A DNA stretch of 12,528 nt, taken from contig JAFGKO010000247.1 in NCBI GenBank assembly GCA_016928525.1, positions 1 to 12,528 on the forward strand. Direction: 5' to 3'. Each line of letters opens with the position of its first letter. Position 1 is the first letter of the stretch. The DNA is from Anaerolineales bacterium (lineage in GTDB: Bacteria > Chloroflexota > Anaerolineae > Anaerolineales > Villigracilaceae). Below are positions 6,343 through 12,528 of this stretch, piece after piece. The notes beneath the pieces are model-generated. The model did not search any database and had not been told where the DNA came from. It saw only the letters and a list, made by a program, of their open reading frames with translations. Both the position numbers and the translations under genes were made by a program.

Positions 6343-7340
6343 GAGATACAACTCTGGCGATCAGCCTGGCCGGGCTGGCCTTCATGATGACCGTCATCTG
6401 GGGCGGACCCCTCCTGCGCATCCTGCGTTACTTCAAGATTGGCAAACTCATCCGCGTAGATGAGCCGGGGCATCACAACATCAAGATGGGCACCCCCACA
6501 ATGGGTGGTGTGATGTTCATCCTGCCTGTGGTGCTTTTGACGGTTCTACTCAACGCGGTTGTTCTGTTAGGGTTGGACGTAGTCGGTCGTTCCGTGCTGG
6601 TGCCATTGATCGTCATGGTCGGTTACGGCGCCCTTGGAGCCATCGATGATTGGCAAGGCATCCGTGGCAAGCGCCGCGGGGAAGGCATGACCGCTCGAGT
6701 CAAGTTCCTTGCGCAGGTGGTGCTCGCTGTGGGCACAGCCTGGGTGCTTAAATACTTGCTGGATGTCCCTGAAATCTTCGTCCCGGGAGTGAACATTCCC
6801 GGTGGATGGGATTTGAATGACTATCTATACATCGCTATCGCCGCCTTCATCATTGTCAGCGAATCCAACGCAGTCAATTTTACGGATGGCCTGGACGGAT
6901 TGGCGGGGCTGATCGCTGCAACCGCCTTTGTCGCTTATGGCGGTATTGCACTTATCCAGGAACAGATTTATCTGGCGCGTTTTTGCTTCACATTGGTTGG
7001 CGCCATCTTCGGCTTTTTGTGGTTCAACGTACATCCCGCCGAGCTCTTCATGGGTGACACCGGATCACTCTCTCTTGGCGCTACACTGGCTGTTGTCGCC
7101 TTGATGACCGGCCAATGGCCGCTCCTGCTTGTCATCGGCATTATTCCCTTAAGCGAAGCGTTGAGCGTCACGCTGCAAATTGGTTATTTCAAATTGACCA
7201 AGGGGAAGCGTCTCTTCAAGATGGCTCCCATCCATTTGCACTTCGAATTACTCGGCTGGAGCGAAACACAGGTCGTACAACGTTTCTGGTTGATCGGATT
7301 ATTGGCTGCTATGTTCGGCATTGGATTGACCCTGGTGTAA
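6339..7340 (+). CDS. mraY: Phospho-N-acetylmuramoyl-pentapeptide-transferase MraY
   Basis: Encodes 333 aa from GTG at 6339. The GTG is chosen because a very strong Shine-Dalgarno (TGGAGGTGA, 6326-6334) precedes it and it overlaps the murF stop by 4 bp; a 33-codon in-frame extension upstream lies inside murF. This polytopic membrane enzyme makes lipid I from UDP-MurNAc-pentapeptide and undecaprenyl phosphate. Motifs: IKMGTPTMGGVMF (48-60), the Asp-Asp pair (103-104, AIDDWQG), NFTDGLDGLAG (180-190), FMGDTGSLSLG (237-247, Asp240), and PIHLHFELLGW (297-307). The last is normally PIHHHFEL; the middle His is Leu here while the outer two (299, 301) are kept. About ten hydrophobic segments fit the family. 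Confidence 0.97.
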   Translation: MRDTTLAISLAGLAFMMTVIWGGPLLRILRYFKIGKLIRVDEPGHHNIKMGTPTMGGVMFILPVVLLTVLLNAVVLLGLDVVGRSVLVPLIVMVGYGALGAIDDWQGIRGKRRGEGMTARVKFLAQVVLAVGTAWVLKYLLDVPEIFVPGVNIPGGWDLNDYLYIAIAAFIIVSESNAVNFTDGLDGLAGLIAATAFVAYGGIALIQEQIYLARFCFTLVGAIFGFLWFNVHPAELFMGDTGSLSLGATLAVVALMTGQWPLLLVIGIIPLSEALSVTLQIGYFKLTKGKRLFKMAPIHLHFELLGWSETQVVQRFWLIGLLAAMFGIGLTLV

Positions 7341-7342
7341 TC

Positions 7343-8749
7343 ATGACAGATTGGATCGGGAAACGCGTACTCATTCTAGGAGCTGCCCGCCAGGGGCAGG
7401 CGCTGGCGCGCTGGTTGGCCCGCCACAATGCACGCGTGACCCTGTCCGACAAACGCCTCAAAGCGGACCTCGAGCCTGCCCGCCAGACCCTGACCGGTCT
7501 GCCCATCGAATGGGTTCCGGGCGGCCACCCACTGGAACTGCTCGACCACACTGATGTGCTCTGCCTCTCCGGCGGCGTCCCGCTGACACTGCCGATCGTG
7601 GTCGAGGCACAGAAGCGTGGAATTCCACTCTCGAACGATACGCAAATCTTCATGGAAGCCGCGCCCTGTAAGACAGTTGGAATCACCGGCTCGGCCGGCA
7701 AGACCACCACGACCGCGTTACTCGGCAAGATGGCTGAAGCATCCTACACAGAGAAGCCGGGACGTACCTGGGTCGGCGGCAACATCGGCGACCCGCTGCT
7801 CAACTACGTGGATGAGATGCAGCATGGCGATCTGGCCATCCTGGAAATCTCCAGCTTCCAACTCGACCAGATGAGCACCTCGCCCAGTATTGCAGCTATC
7901 TTGAACATCACACCCAACCACCTGGACCGCCACGGCACCATGGAGGCATACACCGCCGCTAAAGCGCGCATCCTGGAATTTCAAAGCAATGAGGATGTAG
8001 CTGCCCTGGGGCGTGACGATCCTGGCGCGTGGAAATTGCGCGACAAAGCGAAAGGCAAGCTGCTTTCATTCGGTTTGAGCAACCTGCCCATTGAGCAATC
8101 TGGCACGTATGTCAGTGATGGCTTGTACAACCTGCGCGATGGAAATGCTTATATCTTACTGCCTATCCAGAACGCCATCCATTTACGCGGCGATCATAAC
8201 CGCCTGAATATTTTAGCTGCGATCACAATCGGCCATGCGGCCGGGTTGACTCTGGATGCCATGCTGGAAGCCATCGAAAATTTCCATGGCGTGCCTCACC
8301 GGCTGGAACTCGTCCGCGAGTTGCGTGGCGTGAAATGGTACAACGATTCGATCGCCACCGCCCCGGAGCGGACCATGGCCGCCATCCGCTCATTCGACGA
8401 GCCTATCGTACTGTTGCTGGGAGGCAAGGACAAAGATCTGCCCTGGGAAGATCTGGCTGGTTTAGTTCACAAAACTGTCGACCATGTCGTGGTATTCGGC
8501 CAGGCGGCGGAAAAAATTCTGGGTGCGCTAGGCACATCGTCCCCGAAGGGGAATTCGGGGTCCGGGCAGGTGCGGCCGTACAGCATCCAGCGTTGTGATG
8601 GTCTGCAGGAGGCAGTCTATCAGGCAGCGGAGGTAGCTGAAAGTGGTGATGTCGTCCTGCTCTCGCCGGGCGGAACCAGTTTTGATGAATTTAGTGATTT
8701 TGCCGAACGAGGAGAATGGTTTAGAAAATGGGTACAGGAACTTTCGTAA
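7343..8749 (+). CDS. murD: UDP-N-acetylmuramoylalanine--D-glutamate ligase MurD
   Basis: Encodes 468 aa. MurD ligates D-Glu to UDP-MurNAc-L-Ala in the cytosol. It has an N-terminal Rossmann-like domain (KRVLILGAARQGQALARWLA, 7-26), the ATPase P-loop GITGSAGKTTTTALLGK (113-129), NITPNHLDRHGTMEAY, LRGDHNRLNILAA, GVPHRLE, and NDSIATAPERTMAAI (from Asn334). Two signatures depart from E. coli: NDSKATN reads NDSIATA, and SPACASFD reads SPGGTSFDEF. Both may be lineage variants. A Gly/Ser-rich stretch (TSSPKGNSGSGQVR) before PYSIQRC looks inserted and coincides with a DNA palindrome. ATG at 7343, 2 bp after the mraY stop, gives a standard N-terminus; an in-frame extension into mraY is rejected. Its end overlaps ftsW by 22 bp. 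Confidence 0.95.
   Translation: MTDWIGKRVLILGAARQGQALARWLARHNARVTLSDKRLKADLEPARQTLTGLPIEWVPGGHPLELLDHTDVLCLSGGVPLTLPIVVEAQKRGIPLSNDTQIFMEAAPCKTVGITGSAGKTTTTALLGKMAEASYTEKPGRTWVGGNIGDPLLNYVDEMQHGDLAILEISSFQLDQMSTSPSIAAILNITPNHLDRHGTMEAYTAAKARILEFQSNEDVAALGRDDPGAWKLRDKAKGKLLSFGLSNLPIEQSGTYVSDGLYNLRDGNAYILLPIQNAIHLRGDHNRLNILAAITIGHAAGLTLDAMLEAIENFHGVPHRLELVRELRGVKWYNDSIATAPERTMAAIRSFDEPIVLLLGGKDKDLPWEDLAGLVHKTVDHVVVFGQAAEKILGALGTSSPKGNSGSGQVRPYSIQRCDGLQEAVYQAAEVAESGDVVLLSPGGTSFDEFSDFAERGEWFRKWVQELS
8541..8560. repeat. Small palindrome within murD
   Basis: CCCCGAA (8541-8547) and TTCGGGG (8554-8560) are perfect inverted arms around a 6-nt loop. The sequence is translated in frame as part of a Ser/Gly-rich, probably surface, loop in the C-terminal domain of MurD. 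Confidence 0.5.
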
Positions 8750-9972
8750 AAGAACGCAGCGACAGGTTGTCGCAGCGGCGCGAAAAGGTTGTCGCGCCTA
8801 CGCGCAGCTTTGATGTCCCCTTGCTGTTGATCGTTGTCGCCTTGCTGGTGCTGGGATTGGTCATGCTTTACTCCGCCTCCTGGGATTTCTCACTGGGCGC
8901 TTACGGCGATCCGATGAAAATGTTCGAACGCCAGGTGCTTTGGATGCTGTTGGGTGTGTTTGGCGCACTCATCCTCTGGAGATTAGACTACCATCACTGG
9001 CGCAAGCTGGTGATCCTGGCTATGGCAATGACCATCCTCTTACTTATCAGCCTCTTATTGCTTAGCGAAATCCGTTTTAATGCGAAACGGGCTTTCATCG
9101 ACGGTTCGATACAGCCCTCCGAACTGGCAAAAATTGTTTCGATCATTTACCTGGCCGTATGGCTATTCTCCAAACGCGAGCATTTGAAAGACATACAACT
9201 CGGATTAATTCCATTGGGTATGATTCTGGGTATCGTCGGTGGCCTGATCTACCTGCAGCCGGACTTGAGCGCCGCAGGGACAGTACTAATCCTGGGCGGG
9301 TTGTTGTTCTTCCTGGCAGGCGGCGATTTGAAGCAGATCATCCTGTTGATGGTCGTGGCAGTCATAGGCGGCTGGATGGTGGTGCAGGTCAGCCCGACAG
9401 GCGCCGAACGCGTGAGCGATTTCATCAATGGCATCAAGGATCCAACCCAGGCTTCTTATCATGTACGTCGTTCGTTCGAGGCCATCGTCAATGGCGGAAT
9501 TTTCGGCACGGGTATCGGACGCGGCGAGACCAAACTGCTCGGCCTACCCGTCCCACCCACCGACAGCATTTTCGCCGTCGTTGCAGAGGAACTTGGCCTG
9601 GTTGGTTCGGTAACACTGATTGGTCTGTATGCTGCGCTGGTATGGCGTGGTATGGTCATCGCCCGCCGCGCGCCTGATATGCTTGGCACCTTGCTGGCTT
9701 CAGGTATGGCATTGTGGATTGGGCTGGAAGCGTTGATCAATATGTCAGTAATGGTCGGGCTGATGCCTTTCGCAGGCAACGCATTGCCATTCATCAGTGC
9801 AGGTGGTTCCAATCTGGTTGTCTCATTGGCATCCATTGGCATTTTATTGAACGTCTCGAGGCAGTCTGGCGTTACAACGCAAGAAGGAAATGAATGGAGG
9901 TCGTTCGGTGCGGTTGTTGATTTGCGCTGGCGGAACCGGCGGCGGCGTGTACCCCGCTCTCGCCGTTCATAA
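8728..9972 (+). CDS. ftsW: Septal peptidoglycan glycosyltransferase FtsW (SEDS family)
   Basis: Encodes 414 aa with about ten membrane helices. SEDS proteins polymerise lipid II; FtsW works with the FtsI-type PBP. Signatures: IQPSELAKIVSIIYLAVW (128-145), LQPDLSAAGTVLILGG (176-191), SYHVRRSFEAIVNGGIFGTG (243-262), PPTDSIFAVVAEELGLVGS (276-294, with the invariant Asp279), and NALPFISAGGSNLVVSLA near the end. The ATG at 8728 lies inside murD (22-bp overlap), with AGGAGA rather far upstream (12 nt); TTG at 8767 is another possible start, so the exact N-terminus is uncertain. The first 28 residues are basic and encoded by two palindromes. The last 16 residues are Arg-rich and encoded by DNA that also encodes the start of murG. 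Confidence 0.93.
   Translation: MGTGTFVKERSDRLSQRREKVVAPTRSFDVPLLLIVVALLVLGLVMLYSASWDFSLGAYGDPMKMFERQVLWMLLGVFGALILWRLDYHHWRKLVILAMAMTILLLISLLLLSEIRFNAKRAFIDGSIQPSELAKIVSIIYLAVWLFSKREHLKDIQLGLIPLGMILGIVGGLIYLQPDLSAAGTVLILGGLLFFLAGGDLKQIILLMVVAVIGGWMVVQVSPTGAERVSDFINGIKDPTQASYHVRRSFEAIVNGGIFGTGIGRGETKLLGLPVPPTDSIFAVVAEELGLVGSVTLIGLYAALVWRGMVIARRAPDMLGTLLASGMALWIGLEALINMSVMVGLMPFAGNALPFISAGGSNLVVSLASIGILLNVSRQSGVTTQEGNEWRSFGAVVDLRWRNRRRRVPRSRRS
8759..8798. repeat. Double palindrome with a 10-bp direct repeat at the 5' end of ftsW
   Basis: Two adjacent inverted repeats are seen: GCGACA/TGTCGC (8759-8764, 8768-8773) and GGCGCGA/TCGCGCC (8777-8783, 8792-8798). AGGTTGTCGC recurs at 8764-8773 and 8786-8795, 22 bp apart. 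The block is translated as the basic cytosolic N-terminal tail of FtsW. It resembles a small dispersed palindromic repeat rather than conserved coding sequence. Confidence 0.55.
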
Positions 9973-10999
9973 CGCGCTAACATCCCAGAATGTAAACGTG
10001 GAGACGCTCTGGGTCGGCGCTGAAGACGGTATGGAAGCAGATTTAGTGAAACGTGCAGGTCTGCCCTATCATTCGATTCCAGCCGCCGGCGTACATGGCG
10101 TTGGTCTCCGATCTTTGCCGCGCAATCTGTTGCAATTGGCGCGTGGTGTGCTGGCATCCCAGCACATTCTGCGCGGCTTCCGTCCGGATGTGCTCTTCTT
10201 CACTGGCGGCTACGTGGCATTCCCAATGGCATTCGCCGGGCAGCGCTTCCCAACCCTGCTGTATGTGCCGGATATAGAACCCGGGCTGGCGCTCAAGGCC
10301 CTGGCAACCTTTGCAGACAAGATCACTGTAACAGCACCGGACTCACAGCACTATTTCAACAAAAGCGTGATCGTCACCGGGTATCCGCTCCGCCCGGATC
10401 TGTCGGCCTGGGAGCGCGATAAGGCGCGTTCCATCCTGGGACTCTCGTCTCGTAAACCCACGTTGTTGGTCTTCGGAGGCAGCAAGGGCGCGCGCTCACT
10501 CAACAGAGCTGTACTGGCAAACTTATCCGCCCTGCTGGAAATGGCGGAAGTCGTTCACATCAGCGGTCAATTGGACTGGGACGAGGTCGAAGAAGCGGAA
10601 GCAGGTTTGAAGTCCAGGCAAAAGAAGCGTTACCACACCTTTCCGTATCTACACGAGATGGGTAAGGCGCTAGCGGTTGCAGATCTGGTTGTCTCGCGCT
10701 CCGGGGCATCCTGTTTGGGAGAGTTTCCATTCTTTGGGATTCCTGCGGTATTAGTCCCCTATCCACACGCCTGGCGTTACCAGAAGGTCAACGCCAGTTA
10801 CCTGGCAGGGAACGGCGCGGCAGTGATACTGGATGACAGCCGCCTGCAAGATGAATTGCTGGATACCGTAAAAGTCTTACTCGAAAATCCCGGCAAACGC
10901 GCGAGCATGCAAGCTGCTATGCGTTCGCTATCCAAGCCGGATGCCGCCCAGGCGATTGCCAGCCACCTCTTGGAACTGGCCGGAGAAAAAAGCCTATGA
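9908..10999 (+). CDS. murG: UDP-GlcNAc--MurNAc-(pentapeptide) pyrophosphoryl-undecaprenol GlcNAc transferase MurG
   Basis: Encodes 363 aa. MurG adds GlcNAc to lipid I, giving lipid II, at the inner membrane face. GTG at 9908 is chosen over an in-frame ATG at 9890 because GGAGGT (9896-9901) stands 6 nt before the GTG, and the protein then opens VRLLICAGGTGGG as the family expects. GT-B fold signatures: GGTGGGVYPALAV (8-20), FTGGYVAFP (98-106), VTGYPLRPDL (156-165), GGSKGARSLNR (190-200), SRSGASCLGEF (263-273, with the conserved Glu272), VPYPHAWRYQKVNA (283-296). It is divergent: the His of GGTGGH is Gly13, and the usual HEQN segment reads YVPDIEPG. It overlaps ftsW by 65 bp. Function is likely MurG by position and by the C-terminal donor site. 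Confidence 0.9.
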   Translation: MRLLICAGGTGGGVYPALAVHNALTSQNVNVETLWVGAEDGMEADLVKRAGLPYHSIPAAGVHGVGLRSLPRNLLQLARGVLASQHILRGFRPDVLFFTGGYVAFPMAFAGQRFPTLLYVPDIEPGLALKALATFADKITVTAPDSQHYFNKSVIVTGYPLRPDLSAWERDKARSILGLSSRKPTLLVFGGSKGARSLNRAVLANLSALLEMAEVVHISGQLDWDEVEEAEAGLKSRQKKRYHTFPYLHEMGKALAVADLVVSRSGASCLGEFPFFGIPAVLVPYPHAWRYQKVNASYLAGNGAAVILDDSRLQDELLDTVKVLLENPGKRASMQAAMRSLSKPDAAQAIASHLLELAGEKSL

Positions 11000-11523
11000 T
11001 GAGTATCGTCTATGTTTTCTGGATGTATGTGATCCTGTTTGCTGTCATCGGTGGGATGCGCGGTTGGGCCAAAGAATTGCTGGTAAGCTTCAGCGTCATC
11101 CTGGCCTTGACCACCAACCACGTATTGCGTCGTTATATCCCGCTGGTTACAGCCCTGGAGGCCAATAGCCCTTCCTTATTTTGGATCCGCTCCTTGATTG
11201 TTGTCACCCTGGTCGCTTTCGGTTACCAAACGGTCATCAGTATTGCGAGGTTGGCTTCGCGTGCAGCGCGCGAACGCTTACAGGATACGCTCTTTGGCAT
11301 CTTCATGGGCGCGATCAACGGTTATCTGGTTGCTGGCACAATTTTGTTTTACCTGCACGAGGCGAATTACCCCTTTCAGAATATCGTCAGCAGACCCGAG
11401 GGCGGAATAATGGAAACCGTCCAGGCCATGATGAACTGGATGCCACCGCACCTATTGGGTGAACCGGGCATCTATTTCGCAGTGCTGATTTGCTTCATTT
11501 TCGTTATCGTTGTATTCATCTAA
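10996..11523 (+). CDS. CvpA-like small integral membrane protein
   Basis: Encodes 175 aa, mostly hydrophobic, with about four or five membrane segments (roughly 4-20, 27-40, 62-82, 98-120, 158-175). RGWAKELLVSFSVILAL (22-38) and LQDTLFGIFMGAINGYLVAGTI (95-116) resemble the two conserved regions of the CvpA/colicin V production family, where a Gly-rich helix follows a short charged loop. This is a family-level resemblance; no function is proven, though CvpA-type proteins are linked to envelope homeostasis. The ATG at 10996 overlaps the murG stop (ATGA); a second ATG follows at once at 10999. GGAG lies about 10 nt upstream. Placement inside the operon, between murG and murC, suggests an envelope or division role (inference). 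The protein ends directly after the last helix. Confidence 0.7.
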   Translation: MMSIVYVFWMYVILFAVIGGMRGWAKELLVSFSVILALTTNHVLRRYIPLVTALEANSPSLFWIRSLIVVTLVAFGYQTVISIARLASRAARERLQDTLFGIFMGAINGYLVAGTILFYLHEANYPFQNIVSRPEGGIMETVQAMMNWMPPHLLGEPGIYFAVLICFIFVIVVFI

Positions 11524-11559
11524 AACTTGTAAGGACAACCCTGCTCAAGAAATTGTCTT

Positions 11560-12528
11560 ATGGCTAAGGTTCATTTCATCGGCATCGGGGGCAGCGGACT
11601 TTCCGCAATCGCCCGTCTCCTGCTAGAGAGCGGACATACCGTCACGGGCTCAGACCGTGTACTCTCTCCCTTTGCCATCGACCTGCAAAAGGCTGGCGCA
11701 ACAGTTTATATCGGCCATCACCCGCGTTACATTACAGGTGCAGATTGGGTCGTACGTTCTTCTGCCATTCCTGAAGATAACCCGGAAGTCCAGGCTGCGT
11801 TGGCGGCGAAAATCCCCGTTTACAAACGCGCAGATTTCCTCGGTCAATTGATGGCCGACAAGACCGGCATCGCGGTGGCTGGCACACATGGCAAGACTAC
11901 TACTACTGCTATGATCGCCTGGGTATTGACCGAACTAAAACGCAACCCTTCCTTCATTATTGGTAGCACTCTGAGCAACCTGGGTGTCAACGCCCGTGCT
12001 GGCAAAGGTAATGCCTTTGTGATCGAAGCAGACGAGTACGATCGCATGTTTCTGGGACTCAAGCCACGCATCGAAATCGTCACCAACCTCGAGCACGATC
12101 ACCCCGACTGTTATCCCACCTTCGAGGACATGCTCTCCGCTTTCGAATCGTTCGTGGACCTGCTGCCTGCTGACGGGACCCTGATCGTCTGCGCCGACGA
12201 CAAAGGGACGGCCCCATTGATCACCCGCGCGCGCAAAACTGGCAAAGCCGTGGTCGGTTATGCCCTGCAAAGTGACATGACCATCAACAGTCCCAACTGG
12301 ATCCAGGCCCGCGTGCTCAAACCGAATGCGCTGGGCGGGTTCAGTTTTAATGTCGCTTCCAATTTAAGTGGTGGCCTTGCCTCTGTCTCGGTTGACCTGC
12401 AAATCCCAGGCGAACACAATGTCCGTAACGCGCTGGCAGCGCTGGCCGTAGTCGAGTTGCTGGGCCTGTCCACGCAAAAGGCGGCTAAGGCATTGGCCAA
12501 ATTCGGCGGCACTGGCCGGCGCTTCGAG
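11560..12528 (+). CDS. murC: UDP-N-acetylmuramate--L-alanine ligase MurC, C-terminally cut by window edge
   Basis: The first 323 codons are present and the frame is open to the window end. MurC adds L-Ala to UDP-MurNAc, the first ligase step of the stem peptide. Seen: the dinucleotide-fold N-terminus VHFIGIGGSGLSAIARLLL (4-22), VRSSAIPEDNPEV (65-77), the P-loop AGTHGKTTTTAMIAWVL (107-123), EADEYDRMFLGL (156-167), VTNLEHDHPDCYPT (about 173-186), IPGEHNVRNALAALAV, and the start of the C-terminal domain GRRFE. EADEYDRMF in place of the E. coli-type EADESD is seen in some MurC and in Mpl ligases; position argues for MurC. ATG at 11560 follows a 36-bp gap. The only Shine-Dalgarno-like AAGGA (11531-11535) is too far upstream, so initiation is unusual. 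Confidence 0.95.
   Translation, partial: MAKVHFIGIGGSGLSAIARLLLESGHTVTGSDRVLSPFAIDLQKAGATVYIGHHPRYITGADWVVRSSAIPEDNPEVQAALAAKIPVYKRADFLGQLMADKTGIAVAGTHGKTTTTAMIAWVLTELKRNPSFIIGSTLSNLGVNARAGKGNAFVIEADEYDRMFLGLKPRIEIVTNLEHDHPDCYPTFEDMLSAFESFVDLLPADGTLIVCADDKGTAPLITRARKTGKAVVGYALQSDMTINSPNWIQARVLKPNALGGFSFNVASNLSGGLASVSVDLQIPGEHNVRNALAALAVVELLGLSTQKAAKALAKFGGTGRRFE

Noticed and set aside
7115..7342. 76-codon N-terminal extension of MurD inside mraY
   Set aside because: It overlaps the conserved MraY C-terminus, and the MurD N-terminal fold begins properly at ATG 7343.
9459..10157. 232-codon - strand ORF across the ftsW-murG junction
   Set aside because: It is long but antisense to two conserved genes, has low-complexity Arg/Pro/Ser composition and no motif; a GC-driven shadow frame.

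Overview
The window holds most of a division and cell wall (dcw) cluster on the + strand, preceded by two genes on the - strand. The best guess for the host is a Chloroflexota bacterium, probably Anaerolineae. This rests on family resemblance only: the divergent MurG, MurD and MurC signatures, the FtsL type, a CvpA-like gene inside the cluster, and short GC-rich palindromes of the kind dispersed in those genomes. No rRNA or other phylogenetic marker is present to confirm it. Base composition looks even, at moderately high GC, and there are no IS elements, integrases, tRNAs or CRISPR arrays.

Layout. Positions 1-1091 (- strand) carry the 5' end of a galactokinase gene and, upstream of it in the same orientation, a class I SAM-dependent methyltransferase gene; the two are 6 bp apart and probably co-transcribed. 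The divergent control region (1092-1246) has a strong candidate sigma-70 promoter for the dcw operon, three decamer repeats that look like MraZ operators, a 5' UTR hairpin, and a weaker candidate promoter for the - strand pair. From 1247 to the window end the order is mraZ, rsmH, ftsL-like, ftsI-type PBP, murF, mraY, murD, ftsW, murG, cvpA-like and murC (cut by the window edge). Junctions from ftsL onward are tight: 4-bp ATGA/GTGA overlaps, 22- and 65-bp overlaps, or gaps of 2 to 36 bp. This suggests one long polycistronic unit with translational coupling. No terminator was seen, and no stretch of 300 bases lacks a gene.

Function. MurC and MurD add L-Ala and D-Glu to UDP-MurNAc, and MurF adds the terminal D-Ala-D-Ala dipeptide. 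MraY moves the pentapeptide precursor onto undecaprenyl phosphate (lipid I), and MurG adds GlcNAc (lipid II). FtsW polymerises lipid II and its partner FtsI-type PBP crosslinks the glycan at the septum, assisted by FtsL. MraZ is the probable autorepressor and RsmH modifies the ribosomal decoding centre. The murE gene, normally between ftsI and murF, is missing here.

I did not find a wholly new system. The most notable points are: a structured ftsL leader with a small upstream ORF and two mutually exclusive hairpins, one covering the ftsL ribosome binding site; the MurG GGTGGH motif reading GGTGGG where it overlaps the end of ftsW; short palindromes translated in frame inside three genes; the absence of murE; and a CvpA-like membrane gene between murG and murC.
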